Shown here one piece after another: positions 34,092 through 46,015 of a DNA stretch of 64,000 nt (the stretch's first letter is position 1; every line of letters starts with the position of its first letter). A program made the translations under genes and the position numbers. The notes under the pieces were generated by a model. It was not told the origin of the DNA and made no database searches. It saw nothing but the letters and a program-made list of their open reading frames with translations. The stretch spans positions 5,200,001-5,264,000 of the forward strand of contig NC_051069.1 in the NCBI RefSeq assembly GCF_004664715.2. The letters are read 5' to 3'. This stretch comes from Peromyscus leucopus (lineage: Eukaryota; Chordata; Mammalia; Rodentia; Cricetidae).

Positions 34092-34337
34092 TTAATGGGA
34101 AACATCAAAAGTCCTCATATAGCCAAAGCAATCTTGAGCTAAACTTAAAGGCACCCCACTTCCTGACTTAACTATAAACCTGTATTGAACAAAGAATATG
34201 GTAATGACTTGAGAGCAGCTAGAACAGTGAACAGAAGAGAAAGCCCAGAATCTGTGCATTTGTGGTCAACTGATTTTGACAGTTGTGTCAAGAGCACATA
34301 CTAGGAAAGGGGCAGTCCCTCTAATAGCTGATTTTTT

Positions 34338-34510
34338 AAAACATAACTTTATTTTATGTGTATTTTATGTGCACGGGCATGAGGTCATCAGATCCCCTGG
34401 AACTGGAGTTGCAGACAATTGTGAGCTACCATGTGGGTGCTGGGAATTGAACTTAGGTCCCCTGGCAGAACAGCCACTGCTCTTAACCACTGAGCCATCT
34501 CTCCAGTCCC
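34338..34510 (-). mobile_element. B3 SINE, minus strand
   Basis: It shows aaaacataactttattttat, gatcccctggaactggagtt, gctaccatgtgggtgctggg, and aaccactgagccatctctcc at the head. Confidence 0.9.
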
Positions 34511-34608
34511 TCTAATAATTGATGTTAGGACAAGTGGGTATCAATACACAATACAGAAATATGAAATCATGCCTTTACCTCTTGTCACATCAAAGGTCAA
34601 TCAAAGAT

Positions 34609-34690
34609 ATATTAGGAACTAGGGGTATAGATTCGTGGGTAGAGTACTTGTAAGTATTTTGAGACCCTGGATTCAAACCCCAGCACTTCA
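34609..34690 (+). mobile_element. ID-like (tRNA-derived) SINE fragment
   Basis: ggggtatagattcgtgggta and gagtacttgtaagtatt form the A-box side; ccctggattcaaaccccagc is a good B-box (GGATTCAAAC) region. Confidence 0.7.
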
Positions 34691-34849
34691 AAGACAGTAT
34701 TAAGGGCTTAAAGTCCTGAGTCTGTGAAGTTACTAGAAGAAAACAGTGAAAGAAGCTCTGAGCATTGTTCTGAGCAGTGGGGCTTGGGACATGAGTCCCA
34801 AAGCAAAGATAAAAATAGCAGTGATAGACAAAGGAGGTTACATCAGACC

Positions 34850-35212
<363 letters not shown>

Positions 35213-35375
35213 ATCTCAACAAGAGAAGGAAAGAACTGCCTTCTGTTCCTTGTCATCTCTACCTCACATGCGGGCTGTGGCAGGCTTGCACACCTGCACT
35301 CACATGCACAGGTCATACACAAACATATACTCACAAATAATGAGTAAATAAATAAGTGGGATAAGTATGCAAAAT

Positions 35376-35570
35376 AAATATGGACCTAGAAAACCTTATT
35401 CCAAGGAGGCAAAGGAGGCTGAACATATGCTGCTCTTGCAGAAGCCCCAAGGTCGTTCAGTTCCTAGCACCCATATCAGGAGCCTCACAACTGACTGTAA
35501 TTCCAGTTCCAGGGAATCTGATTGATGACTCTGACCCCTGCAGGTACTGTACTCATTTGTACCCTTACCC

Positions 35571-35624
<54 letters not shown>
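35376..35624 (+). mobile_element. B3-like SINE ending in (GT)n
   Basis: aggctgaacatatgctgctc, gttcagttcctagcacccat and aactgactgtaattccagtt are a diverged B3 body. It ends in a GT tract at 35574-35624. Confidence 0.6.
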
Positions 35625-35628
<4 letters not shown>

Positions 35629-35689
35629 GACATCTTTGTATCCAAATATACAAAATGTCCATGAGAATTTGAGTAAATACTCAAAACCA

Positions 35690-35975
35690 TTGATTTTCAG
35701 AGAAATGAGAAAAAAATGACTGACAGGAAATTAGAAATGAAAACTTTGATGAGATAAGACTTCACAGCTCTGAGAATGGCTCCTAGTAAAATGGTGAAAG
35801 ATGCTGAATGTTGTTGAGACAGAGAAAAGGGAACCTTGCCCATGGGATGTGTTAGCGTAGACCTTCTGGAAGGTGGTGGAGAGTTCCCTAAAAACATGAA
35901 GAACATCACACATGACGAGAGTACATGGAATAGCAAAAAGAGATCTGCACTCCCATTTTGAGTACAGAATTGTTG
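35690..35975 (+). mobile_element. Old L1, left part (ORF2 end), plus strand
   Basis: The order gagacagagaaaagggaacc, ttctggaaggtggtggag, catgaagaacatcacac and gatctgcactcccattttga follows the end of the L1 ORF2 region. The frame is destroyed. It continues beyond a B3 insertion at 36166. Confidence 0.6.
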
Positions 35976-36165
35976 TTTTTTTGTTCTTATGTTTTTATTT
36001 TGTTATTTATGAGTGTGTACATGCATGCTGCAGTGCATGAGGCCAAGTCACTGGTTAGCTTTCAGGAGTCAGTTCTCTTCTTTGGCTTCTGGGACTTGAA
36101 CGAAGGTCATTAGGTTTTTATGGAAAGTGCCTTTACCCACTGAGCCATCTTGCTGACCAGACAGC
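35976..36165 (-). mobile_element. B3 SINE inserted in an L1, minus strand
   Basis: T-rich start, ttgttatttatgagtgtgta, gctttcaggagtcagttctc, and ccactgagccatcttgctga. It interrupts the L1 that continues on both sides, so it inserted later. Confidence 0.78.
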
Positions 36166-36600
36166 ATTATTCTTAAGAGCCAGACTATGAAATTTATATG
36201 TCTATCACATAATACATGAATTAAGGAAATGATCTACAGACACAGTGGCATGCTTGCCTACTCTGAAGAAGGTAACCCTGTCTTTCAGCAAGTTGAGTAA
36301 TTCTAGAGAATGCTGCATTAAATGGAATAACCCAGGCGCAGAAAGAGACTACATGTTATTTTGATGTGGGATCTACAAATGTTGAACTTAAAACACAGCG
36401 ATGACTGGCAGCTGCCGGGGGCTGGGAAGCTGTAGTTAGGAGGAATAAATTCAAGAGATCTCTCATACAGCATGATAGCAATGCTAATGATGTCCCCTTG
36501 AAACTGCTAACAGAATTTGTGTTCTCACCACATATAAAAGCACATGAGGGGATACATGTTAATTTCCTTAATGTAACCATTTTATAATATATATTTAAAA
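36166..36600 (+). mobile_element. Old L1, right part (3' end), plus strand
   Basis: Blocks in L1 order: tattcttaagagccagac, gaaagagactacatgttatt, gatgtgggatctacaaatgt, tggcagctgccgggggctgg and ttctcaccacatataaaagc. These are the classic L1 ORF2 end and 3' UTR landmarks, well diverged. Confidence 0.72.
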
Positions 36601-36952
36601 ATAATATATTTTATGAAATATATGCCATTTTACTTGCTGATTAAAAACAATAAATAAAAACATTTCACTGCAAATTGTTATGTCACATTATTACATGCAA
36701 ATAGCTAAAAACAGAAAGCATTTCAGAAAAGCTGATGAAAAGTGGTGATGTCTTAGATGGACATGGTCACAGTAGCCTGCAGTACCAGCAGTTGGGGCCT
36801 GTGTGGTCCTGCTTCTCGGAAGCAACTGCTGCTTTTTTGTGAATATTGTTCGTGTGTTTGGTGATTCTCATGTGTATATATAATATGTTGTATCTCTTCT
36901 CACATTGTTAGTGTCTGTCTGATGTCTGTCTGTCTCTCTGAAGATGGCAATG
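36601..36952. other. AT-rich unique sequence
   Basis: Very AT-rich start, no gene. At 36679-36719 a short stretch (tgcaaatagctaaaaacag) resembles 33652-33677 (tacaaatagcttaaaaacag), possibly a shared minor repeat. Confidence 0.5.
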
Positions 36953-37218
36953 TGGGTGGGTGCAAGTGCATCTGTGTGCACATGAAGGCAAGAGGTCACC
37001 TTCAGGTTTTGTCCCTCAAGTGTTGCCCACCTCACTTTGTGAGATGGGATCCCCCACTGATTGGGAGCTGGTGATTCAGCTAGGTTGGCTGGCCCAGAGA
37101 TCTGCCTATGACCGTCTCCCCAGGACTGGGATATGGGCTACCATACCTGGCTTTTTCACATGGGTTCTGGGCATGAAAGTTGGGTCCTGACACTCACACA
37201 GCAAGCATCTCCCCAGCC
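36953..37218 (-). mobile_element. B3A-type SINE, minus strand
   Basis: gtgcaagtgcatctgtgtgc, agaggtcaccttcaggtttt, tgggatcccccactgattgg, ctaccatacctggctttttc, ctgggcatgaaagttgggtc and agcatctccccagcccc appear in B3A order. Confidence 0.78.
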
Positions 37219-37429
37219 CCCACCTCACCGGTTTTAACAGCTGTTTCTGGGTGTCTTGTAATCAATCCCTTATCAGCTCATCCGCCATCCTTCCTCTCCT
37301 GGCTGAGTCATGTCTCAGGTCTTCCCTGTCTCCTCTGATTTTTGTCTCCTCCAAGCTATTTCTTTGTCTACACCAACCCAACCCCTATGAAAATTTCAAT
37401 TTCAAGCAGTTATATCTTTAATTTTACAT

Positions 37430-37562
37430 TCTCAGGGTCGGTAACACATGCCTGCATTGTAGCTGTACAGTTTTGTTTGTTGGGTTTTTGTTGGGACCAT
37501 GACTGACACAGTGTCTTCTGTGTAGCAAGCCCTCTACCACTGAGCTGTATCCCCTTCCCTTC
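37430..37562 (-). mobile_element. ID/B4-like SINE fragment, minus strand
   Basis: gtagcaagccctctaccact and gagctgtatcccc are the reversed A-box end of an ID/B4 element; the rest is diverged. Confidence 0.5.
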
Positions 37563-39087
37563 CTGTCCTTTCTTTAATAGCAGTTAGGCTTGTACCATTT
37601 GGCTCTTGGTTCTTAATGTTAAAAGCCAGTAAGCAACACTTCATACAATGAAGTAAACACTGTCCGCATCCGAGCATGCTCAGCTGGTAGTCTGCTGCCT
37701 TTGCCCTCCCGTGGAGTGTGGCTAAGTAGAGCTTTTACACCACACCAGCAGTCTCGAATGCCGTCGAAAGTTTCCTAGGCTCTGTTCCCCAGTCTCCTCT
37801 CGGAAAAAGCCACTTTGTTTCTAAAGATCTCACTCTCCTGCCTCTGGGTCTGAGAGGGTTGTCTCAGCGCATCACTGAGCAAGTGCTGGTGTTTGGGAAA
37901 AGCTCCTTCCCACACTGGATAACAATTCAGGGACTGTTGTGTGGAGGAAACAAGAACCTGTACTTAAAATTCACCACAGTTTACTGGGGACCTGAGGTGT
38001 TAGACACAGGGTTCTGGAAGCCTGTTACCTCCTGAAATCCTCACAGCAGCCCTGTGGAATGGGTACTGTGTCCATTTTCACACACAGAGAGATTCCAACT
38101 CTGGGTGAGTGATTCGTGAGAACCCAGCTTCTCAGGCTTGTCCCGGAGCTCCTTTTACACAATCCTGCTCCCATTTGGACTTGGGGAGCATCCATTTCCA
38201 CTCTGTTCTGTGATGATTTGAACTGAGAGGAGGAGCAACCACCCGCCTTTCTGGTACAAGGCAGAAGTGCTTTGTCAGTGCTTCTGTCTGTATTGAGTCT
38301 TTCCAGCCCCCCCCCACCTCCTCACCCCCACCCCCCACCCCCCTGCCAAGCTGCTTTGAACCCGGCCTCAAGCATTTCTAGGTTCCTAGTTACCTGGGAC
38401 AGATTCTAAACTTCCTTTACCAAAGGATGGAAATAGATGAAATTTAAAGTTCTTTTTACCGCCTGATACAATACACCATATTTTCTTTAGTTTATTTACC
38501 TCACAGAGATGAGGGATGAGTCAGCTCCCTGATGAATGATGTCTGGCTCTTGGTGCTGAGGTTGTCCAGGACTCTGAGTGCATCCACTCTCCGATCCCTG
38601 TGGACAGCTGGCAGCAGGCTCACGGGCTTGCCACTCAAAGCGAGAGCGAGGGACCATTCTCCACATGGCCTCCCTTCCCCGAAGGCTGGATTCCGAGGAA
38701 GGAAACTCACAGATAGACATAAGAAACTGGCCTCAGAGGGTGGGATGGTGTGAGTGTTGTTCCCTTTTGCTTATGTTTATAAACACACTGCAGAGCTGTG
38801 GTGTCTGTGAGTGACAGCGAGCAGAAAGGAAGTGGGAACACAGTAGGTTTGCAGAAGGAAGAAGCTTTTGTGGTTTGTTGCTGCAAGTTTCTGTGTCTTC
38901 AAGAACGTGGCCCTCTCCACCTGGAGTGAAGTCCTGAGGTAGGCCGTTCATGCCTAGCTGGGCAAGGACATACTCCAACAGCAGTGAGATTTCAGTGTGG
39001 TAGCTTCAGGCCTTAATTAGGGTAAACGAAATTCAGTACACAGAGCAAATACCCCTTCTGGACAAATACCACATTTAAGAATTGCTT
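37563..39087. other. Unique sequence with a C-rich stretch
   Basis: No mobile element or exon recognised. C-rich runs lie at 38309-38343 (G-rich on the minus strand). Confidence 0.5.
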
Positions 39088-39410
39088 AGGAGGGCTGGGA
39101 AGGTGGCTGAGTAGGTAGGAGTGCTTTCTCTGCGCTGAGAATTCCCAGCAGCCAGCAAAAAGCATGGCCCTGTGCGCCTGTAACTCCCCTATGCTGCGGG
39201 GTGGGGAGGTCATAAGACGCAGGAAGATCGCTCAGCTTGCTGTCCAGCTAGACTAACTGAAAAACAGAGAAGGGATAGGATCGATGAGAGGCCCTGCTTC
39301 AAGGGAGTAAGGTGGAGAGTGATACAGTAGATCACCTGACATCTTCCCTTGACCCTCTAACACACACACAGTCACCTTCACTCACATGTGTGCACACACA
39401 CTCATACAAT
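39088..39410 (+). mobile_element. B3A-type SINE, plus strand
   Basis: gagggctgggaaggtggctg head, a diverged body with ggtggggaggtcataagac, gatgagaggccctgcttcaa, acctgacatcttcccttga, and a CACACA tail. Confidence 0.72.
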
Positions 39411-39437
39411 ACATGCCTGTAGGTATCGCTCTCTGTG

Positions 39438-39438
<1 letters not shown>

Positions 39439-39486
<48 letters not shown>
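39439..39486. repeat. (CA)24 microsatellite
   Basis: A perfect CA tract just downstream of the B3A element. Confidence 0.97.
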
Positions 39487-39490
<4 letters not shown>

Positions 39491-40188
39491 CACACATAGA
39501 TGTACATGGAGAGTGATAACACTGAAGCTTTAATCTAAATATAGTTTACGTGTCTCAGTTTAATGTTTTTGTTGATGCTCAGTTGGCCTCCTAATTTAGC
39601 CAGTGGAAGCTAATTCAGGTTGGCCCTCACTTTCTCTGAAGTGACTTGCACGGTTTGTATCTGTGTGCGCGTTCTGCCGCGACAGTGATGACAGGCTTCC
39701 CAGCCCTGTTTCTTGACTAGGCCTGGATCTGCTCTGTCCCCAAGGAAGGACTCTGTTCCTTTAAGTGTTTCGAGGGCACAGGTGGAGAAACAGGACCCTT
39801 TGATTGCTGTGGATCTTTTCAGGGAACAGAACTAGAGACTCTCTAAATGCATAAAACACAGAAATTCAGTATGGAAGGCTTTACACACTGCATTAGCCCA
39901 CATTCATTCTGCTGTGCTGCACATCCCAGTTATGATGAGCCCGTATGTATTTTAATCTGCTCTGTCTTATGTTCCACACACAATGGTCTTCATTGGAAAG
40001 ATACTTGAAAATTTGGTTTGATTGTATTTTCCATTCTCAGAGATTCCTATTGTTATTTAGGACTCTTCGCAACGAACACTTCCAAGTCAAGATATATGGA
40101 CAAAAGGGATTACTGAGTGACTCACTGTGTCACACTACAGCTTCCATGATGAGATTTTCTTTTCTTTTTTCTCTTAAGTTTTATTGGC

Positions 40189-40189
<1 letters not shown>
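39487..40189. other. Unique sequence
   Basis: No gene or mobile element recognised. Confidence 0.5.

Positions 40190-40245
<56 letters not shown>
40190..40245. repeat. (GT)28 microsatellite
   Basis: A perfect GT tract of about 28 units. Confidence 0.97.
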
Positions 40246-40246
<1 letters not shown>

Positions 40247-40339
40247 TGTGCTGCAAGGGCAGAGGGCAGATACACAGGGATGTGAAATGAATGGGACCGA
40301 GATGCCTGATGTGAAAGACACAAAGAAAAAATAAAAAGA

Positions 40340-40545
40340 AAGTTTAAAAAGTCCATTTATTTTGTTTTGTGTATATGCATGCATGTGTATGTGCGTGCTT
40401 GTGTCCATGTCTGTGGGTGCATTTGGAGGCCAGAGGACAACTTCCAGTATTGTTTCTCAGATGCCATCCACTTTGTTTTTGGAGACTGAGTTAATTACTA
40501 GCCTGGAGCTTGCCCCAAGGCTGAGATGGCTGGCCAGTAAATCCA
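40340..40545 (-). mobile_element. B3A-type SINE, minus strand
   Basis: A-rich boundary, ttttgtgtatatgcatgcat, gcatttggaggccagaggac, ttttggagactgagttaatt and gagatggctggccagtaaat follow the B3A minus order. Confidence 0.72.
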
Positions 40546-41574
40546 TAGCAGAAGAGGTAGAGGAGTTCCTTGAGGCCTCTTCTGTAAGGGCGCTAGTCCT
40601 ATTGGCCTGTCACAGAACTCCTTCCCCAAATCCCCACCTTAAATACCAGTGCCTTGGGGGTTCGGTTTTATCATGTGAGTTTGGGGGTCACAAGCAGTAG
40701 GAGGAGGTGTTACCTTTATCCCACCCACCTCCTCCTGTTTCCCCTTATCCCATAGGATCCCATGGGTAGCAATGGAAGCATTTCTGGTTTTTTGGACCAT
40801 TCATACCTATGCAAATGTAGGTATGCTCTCCTATCTGTAGTTCCTTTCCTAGGTGGACACCACCATGCAGCATACACATTTCTGCCCTTTGACTTGTCTT
40901 TCTCTCTGCCCTGGTTCTTATTCCACAGCTCCATGTGGAGCTCATCCCCTACTCCCTGCAGCTCCCTGTCCTCCATCCTGTAGATTAGTTCTGGGTTGTC
41001 TGGCTTGTGTCCTGTGGGTGGACATCTGGGTTGCTTCTACCGTGTGCTGTTCCAAATAGTCTGTGGCAACAGCCTTGGGCACTCTGGAGCTCTTCTTCTT
41101 TTTCCTTTTGTGACCTCCTGGTAGTTAACTGTGTGTGTTCCTTGGAGGCAGTCAGCAGACTGCAAGACTTGCATGCACAGTTGTGCAGCAAGAGGAATAC
41201 TGGTGGGGGGAGGAAGGAGAAGAGCATTTAACGGTACTGATGCTGTGTCCTTTACTAGGAGTAAGTCAGGCTTTTAGAAGGCTGGCTAGATCAATGCCCT
41301 GTGTTGACAGGATTCTCTGCTGCAGGCCAGGAGTTAGTGACCTGTTTCCAGAAGGACTAGACTGTAAATATTTTAGGTTACTGTCTGGGTTACAACCACT
41401 CAGCCTTGCTTTTGGAAAGCAACTGCAGACAGTTCCTAAATGGGCGTGGCCGTATTCCAAATGAACTTGATTTGTGGTCCTTGAAATTTGAATTTGCTAT
41501 AATGTGTATGCATCGTGGAGTATTCTTGAGGGTATTTAATTTTTCCCATCCCTGTTAGAAAATGAAACAATTGG
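40546..41574. other. Mostly unique; possible old L1 trace
   Basis: No gene. Around 41018-41075 (gtgggtggacatctgggttg, cttctaccgtgtgctgttcc) the sequence resembles the minus strand of an L1 3' end, but the match is weak and I do not call it. Confidence 0.4.
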
Positions 41575-41655
41575 AGACTGGAGGTATGTCCGGGGGAGAG
41601 TGCTTGCCCAGTACGCTGAAACCCTCGGGGTTTGATCTCCAGCATCTCAAGGGAA
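41575..41655 (+). mobile_element. ID-like SINE fragment, plus strand
   Basis: gagagtgcttgcccagtacg and ggggtttgatctccagcatc are diverged A- and B-box regions of an ID-type element. Confidence 0.6.
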
Positions 41656-41656
<1 letters not shown>

Positions 41657-41696
<40 letters not shown>

Positions 41697-41712
41697 AGGG
41701 AGGGAGAGGTGG
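41657..41712. repeat. (GA)n/(GGGA)n purine tract
   Basis: GA repeats pass into GGGA repeats at the 3' end of the ID-like element. Confidence 0.93.
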
Positions 41713-43554
41713 GGAGGGTGGGGGTTGTAAAAACAGTTCTTAGTGGATACGCCGTACTTTGCCAACCTCTACCCTAGGCGTTTGGGAGCCTAGAAAATTC
41801 TTAAACATCAGAGGTGCCTGCTGAAAAGGTTGTAGGTGGCATTTCAAAGAGGTCTTCATTTGGGGCCTGGAGCCCAGGCTTAGGAGGCTGCCAATGGCTT
41901 GGAGGCTGTCTCTGGAAGCATCCTGTGGAAGTAGAAATGCGATTTCCTTTCTGCTTTTATTATCTGAGGCTGAGAACTATTAGGGAACATGTAGCTCATT
42001 ATATTAGGGGGTATGAAATGTATTTCTCAAAGCTTTGTTGTGTAACTTTGTACAGATGGTATGCAGAGAACATTTAAACCCACTCTTCCTTGTTGTGTGG
42101 ACTTGGGATGATAGTCTCTTATGCTTCTCATCATTCTTTGACCTTCTCCTGTCTAGAAATCAAGCTTTCTGTGAACCATTCCAAGGCGAGCCCCCTGGAG
42201 CAGCTGCCTTGTATGTCTTGATTCTTACTGCATTTGTGTCCTTTCTGTTGAGAACGTAGTATTTTGTTTGTGGGAGGAGGCTCCGAAGTCAATGTAAATG
42301 AAAAGTGCATCTTTGTATAATGGAAATTATTAGAGCGCCTTTTAAAATGTCACCACAGATGAATGCAGACAAGAGGGAGTGGAATGTATTAGAAAGTAGG
42401 TCAAGTTATCTCATGTTTATGAATGAGACAAATTACACTGTAGATTTAGGTTTATAAAACTTGAGTGATAGTATAGTTTATATGAATTATCCTAGCCTAA
42501 ATGGTATTACCCAAAAATGTAATTAAATAGAGTTTGTTTCTTTATCCTTTGTGGCTAAGTATTTTATACCTAATGTTTTACAAATTTAATAATCTAGTAG
42601 AAGCCACGGGCTTCTAGTTTCTGTTAATATTTCCTGTATTGGATGCAGAATTGGCTCTCGGGAGTTAGAGCCGGAGGTAGGTGTTTCCAGAATCCATCCA
42701 AGACTTAGACGAATTATTTTTCAGTGAGCTTCCCATAGCCACCTCGCCCTCCCAGAACCAGGCCAGTTTCTTTGGCTTCTGCTGTAGGAAGTTCTTCAGT
42801 TAGGACCTGCTCTGTGGGCTGTGACACCATGCCCCTTACACAAACAGATCTTGCTTACAGTGGATGGTCATTCTTCCCATGGTGGGTTCTACTAATTCAG
42901 ATCTGCCCATCTCAGTGTTGGAATCTAAGCCAAGCAAAAAAGGAGGTAGATGGATACGAGGTAAATTTAGGTCTGTAGTTTCTCAGTGCATTCGTGACCC
43001 AGCCTGGTGCTTGCCACATTTCTGGCCTTCTGAGACGCCTCTTTAGAGATAAACCTGCCAGCGTTAGGTGCTCCAGGGACAGGGTAAGAGTTTCCATGTG
43101 CGGCCACAGAGGAATGAGACCTAAAAGACAGCGTGAACTATCTTTCACACAAGATGGTCAGTCAAAATACCATCCCCCAGTGTCCCTTAAAGCAGTGTTT
43201 GCACTAACTGGGTGAAAAGTCAGTGACACTGCCTTGCTCTCCAGCCTTGCTGGCAAATGACCTCAACACTTCCTTCCACTGTGAATGATCAGTGCAGCTG
43301 ATCTGCGCTCTCCCCCACCTTACCCCTTTCCTCCTCCTCCTCCGCCTCAGGGGCTGTTGCCACCACTTTCTTCTTGGAGGAGGCTAGAAACACTCAGAAG
43401 TAAGTTACCAGAAATGGAACTTCAATAGAAGATCATTCATCTTGCAGTTAGGCAGACTTGGGTTTGGGTCCCAACCCCCGGCATAGTTAGCACGCATGTA
43501 GGTTTCTGTGCTTGTTCCTTGGCTGTGAAGAAGAGAGCTAATGCTACCCTTCCT
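41713..43554. other. Unique sequence, no gene recognised
   Basis: No mobile element or exon recognised. The AT-rich part at 42290-42600 is repeat-free and could contain regulatory sequence. Confidence 0.5.
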
Positions 43555-43960
43555 GTTGTAGTTACCTGTCTCCTTGCTGCCACAAAGTGCCAGACAAAAG
43601 CAGCCAAGGATCTGATTAAAAACAACTTGAAAAGGAAGTTTATTTTGACTCATCTCTTTATGGGTTCAGTCTACTGTGTTGGGAAGGCATGGGTGCAGAA
43701 ATCTAAGGACAGCTGGGCTCGTTGCTCACACAGTCAGAGTTAAGAGAGGTTGCTGCTCAGATCATCTGCCCCCTCCCCCTTTTCAGTCTAAAATCCTAGT
43801 CCATGCAGTGATAGTCCTGCCTAAATTTTGGAGGGTTTTCCCATCCTAATCAACACAGTCTAGAAACTCCATCACAGACAAATAGCCCAAGGTTTGTCTC
43901 CTGGGTGATTCTAGACCCTGTCATAGTGACGATATTAACAATCAGACTCCCCACAGTAAG
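43555..43960 (-). mobile_element. Rodent L1 3'-end-type repeat, minus strand
   Basis: ttgctgccacaaagtgccag, ggaagtttattttgactcat, ctctttatgggttcagtcta and ctcctgggtgattctagacc show the pattern of the other minus-strand copies. Divergence is high. Confidence 0.45.
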
Positions 43961-44059
43961 GTAGTGTTCTTCATCTGTGGTGTGATGACATTGTCCCCAG
44001 GACCCCACCTCCATTATCACTTTCATCTTTTTATGGTACTCTAAGATCCTGTTCCCATC

Positions 44060-44475
44060 TTTTGCTGGATAGAATTATGTCAACTTGACACTGAGCTAAA
44101 GTCTTTGGAGAGGAGGGAGCCTCAACTGAGAAAATGTCTCCATAGATCAGGCTGTAGGCAAGCCTGTGGGGCCTTTGGTTAATTAGTGGTTGATGGGAGA
44201 GGGCCCATCCCATTGTGGGTGGTGCTATCCCTGGGCTGGTAGTCTTGGGTTCTATAAGAAAGCAGACTGGACAAAGCCAGTCAGAAGCACCCCTCATGGC
44301 CCCCGCATCAGCTCCTGTCTCCAGATTCCTGCCCTGTTTGAGTTCCTGTCCTGACTTCCTTTGATGGTGCTCAGTGATGTGGAAGTGTAAGTCAAATGAA
44401 CCCTTTCCTCCTCAGCTTGCTCTTGGTCATGGTGTTTCATCGCAGCAATAGAAACTCTAACTGGGATACTGTGGA
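44060..44475 (+). mobile_element. Rodent L1 3'-UTR-type repeat, plus strand
   Basis: The best copy of this class here: tatgtcaacttgacactgag, ctcaactgagaaaatgtctc, ggttgatgggagagggccca, ctgggctggtagtcttgggt, gatgtggaagtgtaagtcaa, and ggtcatggtgtttcatcgca at the 3' end. Confidence 0.68.
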
Positions 44476-45055
44476 GTATTTGTTCAACTAAACAAAGATG
44501 TGCTACACTTGCTTATGCTGCGTTTGTGTGGGACTATGTAAAGATGTGCTGCATCTGTGTTAATTAAATACAGTTAACCCGAGCTCAGCGAGGCAGGCTT
44601 AGCCACGAGTTGACAGGGTAGCAGGGAGGGAGTGCAGCATGGGTTTTTTATTTGGGCAGTGTGGAAGGAGAGGGGAGGCGTCTGGGGGTGCTAGTAAAGA
44701 GAGAAAGTTAGCTAGTTGCTGTGCTAACTCCCTGAGCTCACAGCTTTTCACCCTAGCCTTGGAATCTCGAGTTCTAGAGATTTAATTAAAGCTACCTTCA
44801 GCAGCTGCAGCAGAATTCCCCCAGGCTGCGGCCTGAGCCCCTGGCCACTAGTCAGTCAGCATGCGGCCACTGTGGCAAAGGTGAGGTGCAGGACTGAGAC
44901 AAGGTCGGAACCAAGGGTGGGATATTGCTGTGACCGACCTGACCGCGTTTGGGGGAGGATTGTCTTGGGAATTTTGTGCTAGAAGAGCCATTGAGTATTG
45001 AGAGTTCAGTGGGCTGTTCCATCTGAGCTTTGAAGATAAGAATGTTGAGAGAAGG
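44476..45055. other. Unique sequence
   Basis: No mobile element or exon recognised. Confidence 0.5.
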
Positions 45056-45232
45056 TTGATAAGGATAGAGGGATGGCTGAGTGGTTAAGAGCACTTGGCT
45101 GCTCTCCTGAGGTCCCCAAGTTAAAACCCCAGCAACCACATGGCAGCTCACAATCTGATGTTCTTTTCTGTTGTGCAGCCATACATGCTGACAAAGCCCT
45201 CATACATAAAATACAGAAATAAATCTTTTTTT
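45056..45232 (+). mobile_element. B2-type SINE, plus strand
   Basis: ggatggctgagtggttaaga is the A-box end, aagttaaaaccccagcaacc the degraded B-box region, then cacatggcagctcacaatct and an AATAAA-containing tail (aatacagaaataaatctttt). Confidence 0.88.
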
Positions 45233-45239
45233 TAAATTA

Positions 45240-46015
45240 ATGTTGAGCGCAGTGTAGATGACAGGGGCCGCCTTGTGAAGTTCCAGAGGGAAGCAAAGGC
45301 TCCACCAGGCCTTTTGTGTGATGAATCTGTGTTGTCTGGTCAGCTGGAGCTGAAGAATCTGCTGTGATGAACAAGAGACCAGAACCACTGAAGTGAAACC
45401 CTTGTTTTACTGGTATAATTAATTGATGCTGTGAGCTGGAGCTGAGAAATTAGTGGTGATTAAGGCGAGACCAGCATCACTGAGGTGAAATCTTCTGCTA
45501 AGTTGTTTCCTGAGACTCAGCACATGGAAATTGTGTTCCGGAGGTAGCCAAGGTTGGACCTTGTGCTGGCATCTGAACTTGTTCAGTTACCCAAGGTGGT
45601 GCTGGTTTTGAAGGCATGACTGGGTTATGTACAAAAGCTTAGGCTTAGCACTCAGAGAGGCCATTAGTAAAGGTGTAACCTAGGTGGAGCAGAAGATCCC
45701 AGCATTTTGGAGATGCCAGTATTATGGGATGGCCACCAAGAACAGCTGCAGCCATGGAGTGGAGCCTGCCTAAGCTCGTAAGATAAGCTGTGTGTGCTGA
45801 AGAGGGCACAGCCAGAGAAGTAACCCTTTGGAGGAGCCCAGAAGATAGTGAGTAGATCCCAGACACTGGACATTGAGTTATTGATACTCTTGGAGTAAGG
45901 TTTTGCTTTGTTCAGATTTTGACTGTGCCCTGGTTCTCCCTCTTGAAGTAAGAAAGTAGTTATTTATTTTTGATCTTACAAGAGCCTGCAGTTGAGAGAC
46001 TAAATATTTAAAGAC
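45240..46015 (+). mobile_element. RMER1-like medium-reiterated rodent repeat
   Basis: A 0.8-kb block with agatcccagcattttggaga, ccaccaagaacagctgcagc, ataagctgtgtgtgctgaag, acagccagagaagtaaccct and cccagacactggacattgag, which I recall as a repeated rodent sequence. It contains a diverged internal duplication (45340-45411 and 45432-45508). The name is from memory. It has no coding capacity. Confidence 0.45.

Noticed and set aside
41010..41080. Possible L1 minus-strand fragment
   Set aside because: The resemblance is confined to a few short words; not enough to support an element.
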